64,000 nt of DNA from Streptomyces roseolilacinus (GCF_014649335.1 NZ_BMSV01000006.1:372001-436000); one strand, 5' to 3'. Shown: positions 25,206 to 34,283, counted from the stretch's first letter. Notes: generated by a model not told the origin, from the letters alone. Numbers and translations: made by a program.

Positions 25206-26231
25206 TCAGACGGTCGTGGCCGCGTCCGGCGAACGGTCCTCGGGCGAGCGGGACCCGGCGTCCGCGCGCGTCTCACCGGCCGGTACGGGCACCGGGGTCC
25301 CGGCCCGCGCGGCTCCGTCCGCCGGCGCCGGGCCCTCCGGCGCCGGGTGGGCGGCCGACGCGGCGGCCACGTTGCGGCGGTGCTCCCGGAACGAGTGGGC
25401 CAGCGCGGCCGCCCACACCACGTAGACGATCCCGTAGACCGTCCACTGGGCGGCGTCGCCCGCGCCCACCCAGTCGCTGCGCAGCAGTGTCCGGATGTTG
25501 GTCAGAACGATGAGACCGCCGACCGCCGAGCCCAGGATGCGCGGCGGCACGTGCCGTACCAGCCAGGCGGCGATGGGCGCGGCGACGAGCCCGCCGATCA
25601 GCAGCGCGGCCGCCCACGTGGAGTCGACGCCCTCGGAGCCGAGGCCCAGCAGGAACCCGAGGCTCGCGGCGACCGCGACCAGGAACTCGCTCGTGTCGAT
25701 CGACCCGATGACCTTCCGCGGCTCCAGCCGTCCGCTGGCCAGGATCGCCGGGGTGCCGACCGGCCCCCAGCCGCCGCCACCGGTCGCGTCCAGGAACCCG
25801 GCGACGACGCCGAGCGGCGACAGGAACCGCTTGCGCAGCGGCTTGCCCAGGTTGCCGGAGGGCAGGCCGAGGAAGGTGAAGCGGCCCAGCACGTACGCGC
25901 CGAGACCCAGCAGGATCAGCGCCATCACGGGCTTCGCGACGTCCGTCGACAGGCTGGACAGGAACGTCGCCCCGGCGAACGCGCCCACCGCTCCCGGGAC
26001 GCCGATCCTGACGACGACCCGCCAGTCGACGTTCCCGAACCGCCAGTGCGCCACGCCGGACGCGAGCGTCGTGCCGATCTCCGCGAGGTGCACGGTCGCG
26101 GAGGCGGCCGCCGGGTTCGTCCCGAACGCCAGCAGCAGGGTGGTGGAGGTGACGCCGTAGGCCATGCCGAGGCTCCCGTCGACGAGTTGGGCGCCGAGCC
26201 CGGCGAGTGCCAGCAGGATCAGCGTCTTCAC
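25206..26231 (-). CDS. TauE/SafE (TSUP) family sulfite/sulfonate permease-like protein
   Basis: Integral membrane protein of 341 aa with about eight hydrophobic segments. It has the family duplication: LGAQLVDGSLGMAYGVTST near the N-terminus and VVAGFLDATGGGGWGPVGTP near the middle. A 50-residue Ala/Pro-rich cytoplasmic tail ends the protein. GTG at 26231 is preferred to 26237 because GAGG lies eight bases upstream. The family exports sulfite or moves sulfonates and related anions. An Rrf2-type regulator lies just upstream on the same strand. Confidence 0.88.
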   Translation of the reverse strand: MKTLILLALAGLGAQLVDGSLGMAYGVTSTTLLLAFGTNPAAASATVHLAEIGTTLASGVAHWRFGNVDWRVVVRIGVPGAVGAFAGATFLSSLSTDVAKPVMALILLGLGAYVLGRFTFLGLPSGNLGKPLRKRFLSPLGVVAGFLDATGGGGWGPVGTPAILASGRLEPRKVIGSIDTSEFLVAVAASLGFLLGLGSEGVDSTWAAALLIGGLVAAPIAAWLVRHVPPRILGSAVGGLIVLTNIRTLLRSDWVGAGDAAQWTVYGIVYVVWAAALAHSFREHRRNVAAASAAHPAPEGPAPADGAARAGTPVPVPAGETRADAGSRSPEDRSPDAATTV

Positions 26232-26254
26232 GGTCACACCTCACGAATCCCTAG

Positions 26255-26277
26255 TTTCCCCATCGGGTTGGTAGGGA
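26255..26277 (-). promoter_or_regulatory. Candidate Rrf2 operator at the permease promoter
   Basis: TTTCCCCATCGGGTTGGTAGGG plus A (22-23 bp) lies just upstream of the permease start. It shares TTTCC...GGTAGGGA and nearly the same length with 26878-26900 near the Rrf2/leader-peptide start. Confidence 0.45.
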
Positions 26278-26380
26278 TGGTGGGTGCGCGTCGACCGCTT
26301 CGGCAAGCGGGTGCCCAAGGGTTGGACGTTTTTGTCTCGCCCTACGAGAAACCGCAGGTCAGTGGTGGTGTCTTCGCGTC

Positions 26381-26836
26381 TCAGGGATTGGACCAGGCGG
26401 CCGGGTCCTCGGCCAAGGCCCCCACGAAGTCCGGCAGGTGACCCGACGCCACGTCCGCCAGCGACACCCCCTCCAGGATCCGCCGCACGTTCGCGCGCAG
26501 GGCGATCCACAGGGGGAGCAGCGACTCGGCCGGTCCGCTGTAGGCCAGTTCGGGCGGCCGGACGCCGCGTACGGAGACCAGCGGGCCGTCCACCGCGCGC
26601 ACCACGTCCGCGACGCTGATGTCCCGTGCCGGCCGGGCCAGCCGGTAACCGCCGCGCACCCCGCGCTGGCTGGCGACGAGGCCGCCGCGCCGCATGTCGT
26701 TCAGGATGCCCTCGAGGAACTTGTGCGGGATGTCCTGCGCCTCCGCGATGGCCTCGGCCTTCAGCGGTCCGTCCTGCTTGGCGGCGAGCATCAGTGCCGC
26801 CCGTACCGCATAGTCCGCCCTGGCCGAGATCCGCAT
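26381..26836 (-). CDS. Rrf2-family transcriptional regulator
   Basis: A 151-aa winged-helix protein starting MRISARADYAVRAALMLAAK, typical of Rrf2. The wing is VASQRGVRGGYRLARPARDI. The region that in IscR/NsrR holds three iron-sulfur cysteines has none, so it is more like cysteine-metabolism regulators (CymR-type) than Fe-S sensors. It reads toward the sulfur permease 150 bp away and is divergent from a short leader peptide. It probably controls both through the shared TTTCC...GGTAGGGA sites. Confidence 0.88.
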   Translation of the reverse strand: MRISARADYAVRAALMLAAKQDGPLKAEAIAEAQDIPHKFLEGILNDMRRGGLVASQRGVRGGYRLARPARDISVADVVRAVDGPLVSVRGVRPPELAYSGPAESLLPLWIALRANVRRILEGVSLADVASGHLPDFVGALAEDPAAWSNP

Positions 26837-26877
26837 GGGGCCATTATCCCGTACGGGGCCCGGGGCGCCCGACGAGA

Positions 26878-26901
26878 TTTCCTATGTATTCGGTAGGGAA
26901 G
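26878..26901 (+). promoter_or_regulatory. Candidate Rrf2 operator between regulator and leader peptide
   Basis: TTTCCTATGTATTCGGTAGG followed by GAA lies in an AT-rich island between the divergent starts. It is an imperfect inverted repeat (TTCCTA / TAGGGAA) and matches the site at 26255-26277. Confidence 0.5.
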
Positions 26902-26939
26902 TATTGACGGCGGGGCGCGGCGGGCGCAGGATGGTCGCC

Positions 26940-27026
26940 ATGTCGTCCCTGACGCAGCAGCCGCTCGTACGCCGCAGGCACGTCGACCTCCGTCGCGTGG
27001 CCAGCGCCATCTGCCGCTGCGCGTAG
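26940..27026 (+). CDS. Putative leader peptide, RRHVDL type
   Basis: A 28-aa peptide containing VRRRHVDLRRVASAICRCA, the signature of short actinobacterial leader peptides found before sulfur and cysteine genes. Two cysteines near the C-terminus (ICRCA) would make ribosome progress depend on Cys-tRNA. ATG at 26940 follows AGGATGG; ATG at 26931 would add three residues. The usual downstream transporter or biosynthetic gene is absent: 350 bp of C-rich DNA and an unrelated regulator follow, so it may be an orphan. Confidence 0.7.
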   Translation: MSSLTQQPLVRRRHVDLRRVASAICRCA

Positions 27027-27373
27027 GGCTTTCGCGGCGCCGCCGCCCGCCGGGAACCGGCTCCCGCCGCCCGGCCCGGCGCCCACGGGCACCGCACGGC
27101 ACCGCCGGCCGCCCACGGCCCGGCCGCTGAAGGCTCCCGCCGCCTGCCGCCCGCGTACGCGTGCCCGCCCGTACGGCCGTCCGACCGTCCGGGACCACGC
27201 GCCCTTCCCGCGCCCGCCGTCCCCGGCGGCCCGTACGCACGCCCACGCCCACGCCCCGCCGACCCACCCGCGGCCGCACCCGGCCAGCCGCGACAACTCA
27301 CCCGCGACCGGCGGCGACCACCCGCCCGCGACCACCCGTCCGCGCCCGTCCGCGCCCCTCCGAAGGAGTCACC
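27027..27373 (+). other. C-rich gap after the leader peptide
   Basis: About 345 bp with no supportable gene. The plus strand is strongly C-biased with CGCCCACGCCCACG-type runs. It may be the untranslated region between leader peptide and winged-helix gene; no clear terminator was seen. Confidence 0.4.
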
Positions 27374-27901
27374 GTGACCACCGCACTCCCCTCACCCCCC
27401 GCACTCCCCGCCGCCGCCCCCGCGCCCGACGGCCCGCGCCTCCGCCTGGTGGGTGACCGCCCGGCCCGGCCGCACGTCGGCTACCTGGTGTTCCTGCCGG
27501 ACGGCGTCGACCCCGTGGAACTGCTGACGGCCCGCGGCGTGCGCCCCGAGATCCATCCCCTCGCCCCCCGCACGCCCCCGGCGCCCGCCCCCGTGCCACC
27601 CCCGCCCCCGCCGGTGGGGGACGACGGCGTCCGGATCGACCACGACCGCCGCGTCGTCGAGGTGGACGGGAGCGAACTCGACCTGACGTACCTGGAGTTC
27701 GGCCTCCTCGCCCACCTGGTGACGCACCCGAGGACGGTCCACTCGCGCGAGGCCCTCATGGCGCGGATCTGGGGCTACGGGCACATCGGCGACGGCCGCA
27801 CCGTCGACGTCCACGTGGCGAGGCTGCGCCGCAAGCTCGGCGCGCCGTACCGGGACCGGATCGTCACCGTGCGCCGGGTGGGCTACAAGTACGTGCCGTG
27901 A
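27374..27901 (+). CDS. OmpR/PhoB-type winged-helix protein without receiver domain
   Basis: Protein of 175 aa. The C-terminal 95 residues form an OmpR-type DNA-binding domain (ELDLTYLEFGLLAHLVTHPR, SREALMARIWGY, RTVDVHVARLRRKLG, VRRVGYKYVP). The N-terminal part (VGYLVFLPDGVDPVELLTAR) is a short alpha-beta segment and lacks phosphoacceptor residues. GTG at 27374 sits behind AAGGAG. It is probably a constitutively active or ligand-controlled regulator, with no kinase nearby. Confidence 0.85.
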   Translation: MTTALPSPPALPAAAPAPDGPRLRLVGDRPARPHVGYLVFLPDGVDPVELLTARGVRPEIHPLAPRTPPAPAPVPPPPPPVGDDGVRIDHDRRVVEVDGSELDLTYLEFGLLAHLVTHPRTVHSREALMARIWGYGHIGDGRTVDVHVARLRRKLGAPYRDRIVTVRRVGYKYVP

Positions 27902-27962
27902 CCGCCGGGGACGCACCGGAACGGGGGCCGGCGCCGACGGGCGGCCGGCCCCCGGACGGGGA

Positions 27963-29312
27963 CTACCGCTTCACGGTGCCCTGCTCGGTCAGCACGCCCG
28001 CGCCGACCGTCCCGGCCAGCTCGTCCGGCAGGCCGGCCGCCGAGGTCTGGAGCCCGGCCGTCAGCTTCGGCGTCCAGTTGACGGACGTCTTCAGCTTCTT
28101 CGAGGAGGCGGCGTTGTAGGCGGCGACGACGTCCGTCACCGCCCCGTTCACGACGTTCCCCCGACCGGCGACGGCGCCCGTGCCGTCACCGCTCAGCAGC
28201 TGCGACACCTTGCGGTCGGACGACAGGGTCCAGACGTTGTGCTCGGCGACGATCTGGGCCTTGGCGCGCGCGTTGACGCTGTAGCTGTGCGCGTAGCCGT
28301 TGACCTTCGTCGTGTCGTAGTGGTTGTTGTAGAGGTGGATCTGGCCGAGGCGGGCCAGCGGCGCCCGCTGCGTGATGCCCTTCCACACGTTGTGGTGGAG
28401 GGTGACCCGCAGCCTGCCGACGCTGTCGGTGTCGCTGCTGCCGATCAGCATCGTCTTGTCGTGGCTGGTGAAGAGGTTCCGCTCGACGGTCACCAGGTCG
28501 GACCCGTTGGTGATGTCGAGGGCCCCGTCGTGCACCTGGTACTTCCGCCCGAAGTACGTCTTGAGGGAGCTGTCGTACAGCGGGGCGTCCGTGAACGTGT
28601 TGTGGTCGGCCCACACGTGCGTCGCGCCGCGCAGGGTGACGGAGTCGTACGCCGAGTTCCACTCGCCCTGCGAGCCGTCCGTCGGGTCCCACTGGGGGAA
28701 GCAGTCCTCGGTGGCGCTGAAGGCGAGGTTGCGGATGATGACGTTGTCCACGTTCTGCACCGCCACGCTGCCGCCCCTGATCCCGGCGCCGGTGCCGGGC
28801 ACGCCGACGAGGGTGGTGTTCGACGGGACGCGGAACACGACGTTCTTCGCCTGCTTGGCCGCCGCGGCCTTCCGCGCGTTCTCCTGCGTGCCGGACGGCT
28901 TCTTCGACCGGCCCCACACGGCCGGGTCGTACGCCTTCAGGTACGCGGACAGCGAGTAGCCGGTCCCGGCCGCGTAGTCCTCGCAGCCGCTGCCGCCGTT
29001 CGCGTCGATCAGGCCCTTGACGCGGATGATCCTCGGTGTCGTGTCGGAGACGGAGCCGAGGGCCTTCGCCAGTTCGGCGCGGTTGGTGACCGTGTACACG
29101 TGCGCCGCGTCGGCCTTCGAGCCACCGGTCGTACCGGAACCGGAGGCCGCCCAGCCGTCGTCGGCGGGCAGCGTCTGGTGCGCCAGGTCGACGGCCGCGC
29201 TCGCGCTCGTCACGAACGGGACGGCGCCGAGACCGGCGGCCACCACGGCCGCCGCGGAGATCATCGCCGTACGCCGCCGGCGCGACGACCGGCGATGGGT
29301 GGGGGATGCCAC
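27963..29312 (-). CDS. Secreted pectate lyase, polysaccharide lyase family 1
   Basis: Exported enzyme of 449 aa that cleaves polygalacturonate by beta-elimination with Ca2+. A twin-arginine-like signal (RRSSRRRRTAMISAAAVVAA) ends at about ASA-AVD. The parallel beta-helix motifs are NVIIRNLAFSATEDC, THVWADHNTF, DGALDITNGSDLVTVERNLF and the catalytic-Arg region QRAPLARLGQIHLYNNHY. GTG at 29312 has AAGGA. It is convergent with the winged-helix gene and divergent from the ATPase operon. Confidence 0.92.
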   Translation of the reverse strand: MASPTHRRSSRRRRTAMISAAAVVAAGLGAVPFVTSASAAVDLAHQTLPADDGWAASGSGTTGGSKADAAHVYTVTNRAELAKALGSVSDTTPRIIRVKGLIDANGGSGCEDYAAGTGYSLSAYLKAYDPAVWGRSKKPSGTQENARKAAAAKQAKNVVFRVPSNTTLVGVPGTGAGIRGGSVAVQNVDNVIIRNLAFSATEDCFPQWDPTDGSQGEWNSAYDSVTLRGATHVWADHNTFTDAPLYDSSLKTYFGRKYQVHDGALDITNGSDLVTVERNLFTSHDKTMLIGSSDTDSVGRLRVTLHHNVWKGITQRAPLARLGQIHLYNNHYDTTKVNGYAHSYSVNARAKAQIVAEHNVWTLSSDRKVSQLLSGDGTGAVAGRGNVVNGAVTDVVAAYNAASSKKLKTSVNWTPKLTAGLQTSAAGLPDELAGTVGAGVLTEQGTVKR

Positions 29313-29538
29313 AGATGAGTCCTTACGGGTTCGGGGACACCCCGTCCGTCGGGGCGTCCACCCCTGGGTGGCCGCCGCCCCCCGAAAGGTTGCCGCCCGC
29401 ACGCCACCGCGCCCCCACCGGCGTCCCGCCGGTGCCGGACCGCTCGGAACCGGGGGGCCCGCGCGTTCCCCCGAACCCCGGTGCGGCCCCCGCGCCGCGT
29501 ACTAGCATGCGGGAAAAGTCTCCGGGGGAGAGGCGCAC

Positions 29539-31098
29539 GTGGCCGGTACCCACAACCAGCAGGTCCTGGCGGAACACAAGGCGAAGTTCGAACGCCGGGT
29601 GACCGGGGGACGCGAGTTCAACAAACTCCTGCGCGAGATCGACGCGGAGCCCAACCGGTTCGTCGAGGACCCCCGGGACGGCCGGCGCTGGTGGATCTAC
29701 ATCACCCTGCCCCGCCACGTCCGGGAGACCTTCGACCTGCACCTCGAGGTCCTGTGCCTGTCGGCGTCGTACGAACGCGTCGAACCGCGCACGCTCAACA
29801 CGATCGCGGAGCGGCTGCTCGAACGCGAGGCCCGGCTCGACCCGGACTTCGCCATCCTGCTCACCCCCGACCCCGCGGCGGCCGACCTCGTCCGGCGCCG
29901 GCGCGGCCAACTCGCCATCCTCACCGTCAACTCCGACGAGCTGATCAGCGGACCGCCCGTGGGCCTCCGCGAGCGCATCGCGGAGATCATGATCACCCAC
30001 GACCACTACGACCTGACGCTCCCCGTCACCGAGCCCGCGGCCTTCTACGGACGGCGGGCCGAGGTGGCGACGCTGGACTTCGCCCTGGACCGCGGCCAGC
30101 CCGTCGGGATCTTCGGGCTCCGCAAGGCGGGCAAGACGTCGCTGCTCAACTTCGTCGAGCAGCACAGGACCCGCCTCGGCAAGCACGCGGTCCGCGTCGA
30201 CATCAGCGGGCAGACCGCCGAGCAGTTCCAGCTCGCCCTGCTGGAGAAGTGCCACGGGATCGTGCGGAAGCACGGGCGCCCGGTGCCCCGCCTGATGACG
30301 CTCACCCGCAGCGGCGACCCGAACCCGGCCGTCCCGGTCAGCACCTACTGGATCCGCGACCTCCACGCCCTGCTCGACGTGCTGCCCGGACGACTGGAGC
30401 TGTTCATCGACGAGATCGACCAGGCCTGGCCCGGTCGTTCCCACGTCGGCGCGGAGGAGGCCACCGCGGTCTTCAACTCCCTCATCCAGCTCCGCGGGGT
30501 GATCCAGAGCCGGGAGGCCGAGGGCAAGGAGGGCATCGGCATCATCTGCGCCGGAGTGGACCCCGCCATCTTCGAACGGCCCCTCCTCGACGGCCGCGAC
30601 AACCTCCTCTACAAGTTCGCCCGGCTGGTGTTCCTCTCCCCCATGAGCCGGGACGAGATGCAGGAGATGGTGCGCAGCCTCGGCAAGCGGATGGGGCTGC
30701 GCTACCGGGACGCGGACACGATCGACTTCCTCTTCCGCGAGTTCGGCGGCCATCCGCTGCTCACGCGCAAGGCCTGCTCGGCGGCGGCCCGCAAGCGCCC
30801 GGGCCAGGAGATCCCCTGGCACGTCCCCCTCGCGGCGCTGGAGGAGGCGGCACGGATCCAGGGGCCCAACTCGCCCCGCTCGGAGGTCGGGGACGTCCTC
30901 GAGTCGTTCACCGAGTGGTTCGGGGACGAGGCGGCCATGCTGCCCCTGCTCTGGTCCGAGGACCCGGACGAGCGCACGGAGGCCAGGGAGTGGGCGCGCA
31001 GCGAGCCCGACATGGCCGCGCACCTGGTCTCGTACGGCATCACCGACGACGACTGGGCCCCGCGGATCCACGCCATGCGGGCCCTGGTGCTGAGATGA
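29539..31098 (+). CDS. STAND-like P-loop ATPase (first gene of ATPase operon)
   Basis: Protein of 519 aa. Residues 1-165 form an uncharacterised N-terminal domain (WWIYITLPRHVRETFDLHLE, DFAILLTPDPAAADLVRRRR) that could be an effector or sensor. FYGRRAEVATLDFAL opens an archaeal/STAND-type ATPase with Walker A GIFGLRKAGKTSLL (K199) and Walker B LELFIDEIDQAW (about 290). The C-terminal region is helical (FREFGGHPLLTRKACSAAAR, as in STAND winged modules). It ends in ATGA shared with the second ATPase gene, so the two are translationally coupled. ATG at 29539 is preceded by a GGGGGAGAGG stretch. Function unknown; the architecture recalls bacterial conflict systems. Confidence 0.75.
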   Translation: MAGTHNQQVLAEHKAKFERRVTGGREFNKLLREIDAEPNRFVEDPRDGRRWWIYITLPRHVRETFDLHLEVLCLSASYERVEPRTLNTIAERLLEREARLDPDFAILLTPDPAAADLVRRRRGQLAILTVNSDELISGPPVGLRERIAEIMITHDHYDLTLPVTEPAAFYGRRAEVATLDFALDRGQPVGIFGLRKAGKTSLLNFVEQHRTRLGKHAVRVDISGQTAEQFQLALLEKCHGIVRKHGRPVPRLMTLTRSGDPNPAVPVSTYWIRDLHALLDVLPGRLELFIDEIDQAWPGRSHVGAEEATAVFNSLIQLRGVIQSREAEGKEGIGIICAGVDPAIFERPLLDGRDNLLYKFARLVFLSPMSRDEMQEMVRSLGKRMGLRYRDADTIDFLFREFGGHPLLTRKACSAAARKRPGQEIPWHVPLAALEEAARIQGPNSPRSEVGDVLESFTEWFGDEAAMLPLLWSEDPDERTEAREWARSEPDMAAHLVSYGITDDDWAPRIHAMRALVLR

Positions 31099-32342
31099 GG
31101 CTGCTGCCGGCGCAGCGGCGTTGGGTCCAGACCGTCTGCGAGCACCTGATCGACGGGGAGATCGTCGTCGTGCGGGGCGTGCCGGGCTCCGGCAAGACCA
31201 CGCTGCTCCACTCGGTGGCCAGGGAACTCGGCGACACCAGCGTGACGACCCTGGGACGCAGCTACACCGAGCAGGACCAGGACGAGCGCAGCGAGGACTT
31301 CCGGGCGCGCGTGCGGGCGGCGCTCGACAAGCACGGCACGGCCCACCTCCTCTTCGACGACTACCCGCACGCCCTGCGGCGGACCCGGGGGGTCATGCTG
31401 CAGCGGCAGCTGCTGCGCCTGCTGGTCGACGGGGAGCACGCCCTGGACGTCGGCGCCCTGTTCACGGGGCGCTGGGCGCGCAGCATGCACCTGGTCAGCA
31501 GCGGCTCCCCGCTGGTGGCCCGGGCGCGCGGCGTCCCGCTGCCGACCGCGGCCGAGGAGGACTTCGAGGCCGTCCGCTGCGCGGGGGCGCGGGGCGTCGT
31601 CGAGGCCGTGGGGGGCAACGCCGCCCTCCTGGCGAAGACGGCCGTGGTCATGGGGCGCCCCGTGCTCCACCAGGTGCACGAGACGGCCGCGGCGCTCGCC
31701 GCCCACTGGATCGACGACGTGCCGTGGGAGGCGGTCCGGTGGATGACGCAGGTGGTACGCGACGGGCCCGCCGCCTTACCCGAGGACGACTCCGCCACCG
31801 AGGCCCTGGCCCCCCTGGTGTTCCCGGTGGGCGAGGGGCGCTACGACGTGGTGCGGGCGCTGCGCGCGGACGCCGCCCGCACGGCCCTGGAGGGCCGGGC
31901 CCCCACCTGGCCCGACCGGTGGGAGAAGTCCGTCGCCACGTTCTGCGAACTCCTCTCGGGGGTCCCGGAAGTGGTGTGGGTGGACCGGTACCTCACCTCC
32001 GACACCCCCGAGCTGCTGCGGTTCGTCCAGGACGTCCGCGCGTCCTGCGGCACGCGGATCCGCCTGCTGATCGCGGCGGACCAGGCCGACCGGCTCGACG
32101 CGGCCACCGTCGCCGCGTTCGCCGCGCTCGACTGCACGATCCGGCTCATGCACCGGGGGGACCGCAGGAGGCTCCACGACCGGCAACTGATCTTCCTCGG
32201 GGACCTGCGGGGCGGCGTGGTGATGCCGACCGGGCGGGTCGTCCTGTGCCAGGACCCACCCGGATCCGCGGTGGCCGTCCGCGCCCCGCTGCTGGACCGC
32301 AAACTGATACTCGAGGCCTGGGGCAGGGCCGGGACCCCGTGA
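31095..32342 (+). CDS. P-loop ATPase with MIT_C/PLD-like C-terminal domain
   Basis: Protein of 415 aa coupled to the preceding ATPase. Walker A is VVRGVPGSGKTTLL (about 25-38) and Walker B is AHLLFDDYPHAL (about 80-90). A helical middle (GGNAALLAKTAVVMGRPV) follows. The last 130 residues resemble the MIT_C/PLD-like domain: EVVWVDRYLTSDTPELLRFV, IRLLIAA, and RRLHDRQLIF with the HDR motif near residue 361. In eukaryotic MITD1 this fold binds phospholipid; in bacteria it appears as an output or sensor domain of NTPase conflict systems. The domain call is by motif order, not by search. Confidence 0.7.
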   Translation: MRLLPAQRRWVQTVCEHLIDGEIVVVRGVPGSGKTTLLHSVARELGDTSVTTLGRSYTEQDQDERSEDFRARVRAALDKHGTAHLLFDDYPHALRRTRGVMLQRQLLRLLVDGEHALDVGALFTGRWARSMHLVSSGSPLVARARGVPLPTAAEEDFEAVRCAGARGVVEAVGGNAALLAKTAVVMGRPVLHQVHETAAALAAHWIDDVPWEAVRWMTQVVRDGPAALPEDDSATEALAPLVFPVGEGRYDVVRALRADAARTALEGRAPTWPDRWEKSVATFCELLSGVPEVVWVDRYLTSDTPELLRFVQDVRASCGTRIRLLIAADQADRLDAATVAAFAALDCTIRLMHRGDRRRLHDRQLIFLGDLRGGVVMPTGRVVLCQDPPGSAVAVRAPLLDRKLILEAWGRAGTP

Positions 32343-32521
32343 CGCGGCGGCCGGCCGCCGGGCACCGCCCCGTCCGGCGGGGCGCCCGCGGAGGGCTCCC
32401 GGGAAGCGGTGGGCGGTCCGGGGCCGCCCGAGGGGCGCCCCGCGTCCGGGCCGCCCGGGGAGGGGCGCCGCGGGGAGGCCGCCGGCCGGCTCCCGGGAGT
32501 TCCGCCGGGTCCGCGGGGCCC

Positions 32522-33958
32522 TCAGTCGTCGTCCTTCTCCTTGTGCTTCTCCCGGTCCTTCCCGGACTTGCCCCCCTCGTCCTCCTGCCTCCGCTCCTCC
32601 CGCGGGACCTCCTGCGGGTCCGCGGTGGCCGACGCGGTGGGCGGGGGCGGCGTCTGCCGGGAGCCGTCCGGTGCCACCGCGGGGGAGGAGGGCGCCGTCC
32701 GCCCGAGGGGGGTGGCCGCGGGAACCGTGGCGCCGGACCCCGGGCCGGTGGGCGCGGTGAGGTCGTCGTCGGGGGAGAACAGCGCCAGCCCCGCCAGCAT
32801 CGCCGCCAGGAAGACCACGGACCCCGTGACGGCCACGACGAGCCCCCCGCGCCGGCTGAGCTTCCGGTCCGCCGCCCCGGAGGACGGGGCGACGCGAGCA
32901 CGCGGGCGTCCGACGGGCGGACGCCCGGCGGACGGGAGTCCGGTGGTCGGGCCTCCGACGGGTGGGCGTCCGACCGGCGGGAGTCCGGCGGTCGGGCCCC
33001 CGACCGGCGGGAGCCCGGCGGTCGGAGGCACCGGGCCGGCCGCCGGGGACCTCCGGGCCGGAGGGGGCGGCACCGCCGAGGGCAGCGGCGCCTGGGCCGG
33101 GTGGAGCGGCACCGCCGAGGGCAGCGGTGCCGCGCTGCGCCGCCACGAGCCGCCCGCGAACCAGCCGGCGACCTGGTGCGCGGTGGGGCGCTCCTCGGGG
33201 CGCTTGGCCAGGAGCCGCAGGAGGTACTCCTCGAAGCCGGAGGGCACCGCGAAGCCGAGGCGGCTGGGCGGCTCGACGGCCGCGTCGAGGTGCTGGTGGA
33301 GGATGGCGATGGACGAGTCCGCCTGGAACGGCGGCCGGCCGGTGACGAGTTGGTACAGCACGCAGCCCAGCGCGTACACGTCCGAGGCGGGGGCGGCGGG
33401 CTTCCCCAGGGCGCGCTCGGGAGCCAGGTACAGGCCCGTGCCGACGATCTGGCCGGTGCCGGTGAGCGCCGCCGACGGGTCGTCGAGGAAGCGGGCGATG
33501 CCGAAGTCCCCGATCTTGAGGCTCCCGTCGGCGTCGAGGAGGAGGTTCGCGGGCTTGATGTCCCGGTGGACCACGCCCTGTTGGTGGGCGGCGGCCAGCC
33601 CGGCCGCCGCCTGCGCGGTGATGCCCGCCGCCTCCTCGGCCGGCAGGGGGCCGCGTTCCTTGAGGAGGCGGGCGAGGCTGCCGCCCTCGACCAGTTCCAT
33701 CACCAGGAACAGGCGGCCGTCGTGCTCCCCGAAGTCGAGGACGGAGACCACGTGGGGGTGGTTGAGGCGCCCGGCGGTACGCGCCTCCAGGCGGAAGCGC
33801 TGGACGGCGGTCGGGTCCGACTCCTGGGTCAGCAGGAGCTTGATCGCGACCGGCCTGGCCAGGGTCTCGTCGTACGCCCGCCAGACCTCGCCCATCGCCC
33901 CGCGCCCGATGGGTTCGCGCAGTCGATAACGCTCCGCTATCAGCACCTGTGTGTTCAT
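32522..33958 (-). CDS. Transmembrane Ser/Thr protein kinase (PknB type)
   Basis: Protein of 478 aa. The kinase domain (about 10-265) has all main motifs: IGRGAMGEVWRAYD, VAIKLLL (Lys), HRDIKPANLLL, IGDFGIAR and GTGLYLAPE. A long Pro-rich linker with repeated GLPPVGRPPVGG units leads to one membrane helix (GLVVAVTGSVVFLAAMLAGL, about 375-395) and a charged, Pro-rich extracellular tail without PASTA domains. ATG at 33958; a GTG six bases upstream is possible. It is convergent with the ATPase operon, so no functional link is implied. Confidence 0.9.
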   Translation of the reverse strand: MNTQVLIAERYRLREPIGRGAMGEVWRAYDETLARPVAIKLLLTQESDPTAVQRFRLEARTAGRLNHPHVVSVLDFGEHDGRLFLVMELVEGGSLARLLKERGPLPAEEAAGITAQAAAGLAAAHQQGVVHRDIKPANLLLDADGSLKIGDFGIARFLDDPSAALTGTGQIVGTGLYLAPERALGKPAAPASDVYALGCVLYQLVTGRPPFQADSSIAILHQHLDAAVEPPSRLGFAVPSGFEEYLLRLLAKRPEERPTAHQVAGWFAGGSWRRSAAPLPSAVPLHPAQAPLPSAVPPPPARRSPAAGPVPPTAGLPPVGGPTAGLPPVGRPPVGGPTTGLPSAGRPPVGRPRARVAPSSGAADRKLSRRGGLVVAVTGSVVFLAAMLAGLALFSPDDDLTAPTGPGSGATVPAATPLGRTAPSSPAVAPDGSRQTPPPPTASATADPQEVPREERRQEDEGGKSGKDREKHKEKDDD

Positions 33959-34283
33959 CCTCACCAGCGAACGACGTGACCGCCGCGGCTCCGGGGCGCC
34001 CGTGCACGCCGGACGGACGGTGGGGGCGCACTGCGGCCCGCCCAGCCTAGCGGCCGTGGGTGCGGGCGGACGGAACCGCGGTGCGCCGCCGCCCACTTCC
34101 GCGGCGCCGCGGCGTGCGGACGGGCGCCGCGCGGCCGGGCCGGCAGGGGGCGCCCCCGCCCCGTGCGGCCACGCGGCGCCGCCGGGCGGCCGCCTGACGG
34201 CCCGTCGCCCACGGGTCTCGCGCCCCCGCCGTGATGGCTCCTACACTCCCCGTCACACGACGCGCTGAGGTGAGGGGGACCGG

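Noticed and set aside
32930..33060. Repeats in the kinase linker as a CRISPR-like array
   Set aside because: They are in-frame Pro/Gly-rich codon repeats inside a coding linker with no spacers.
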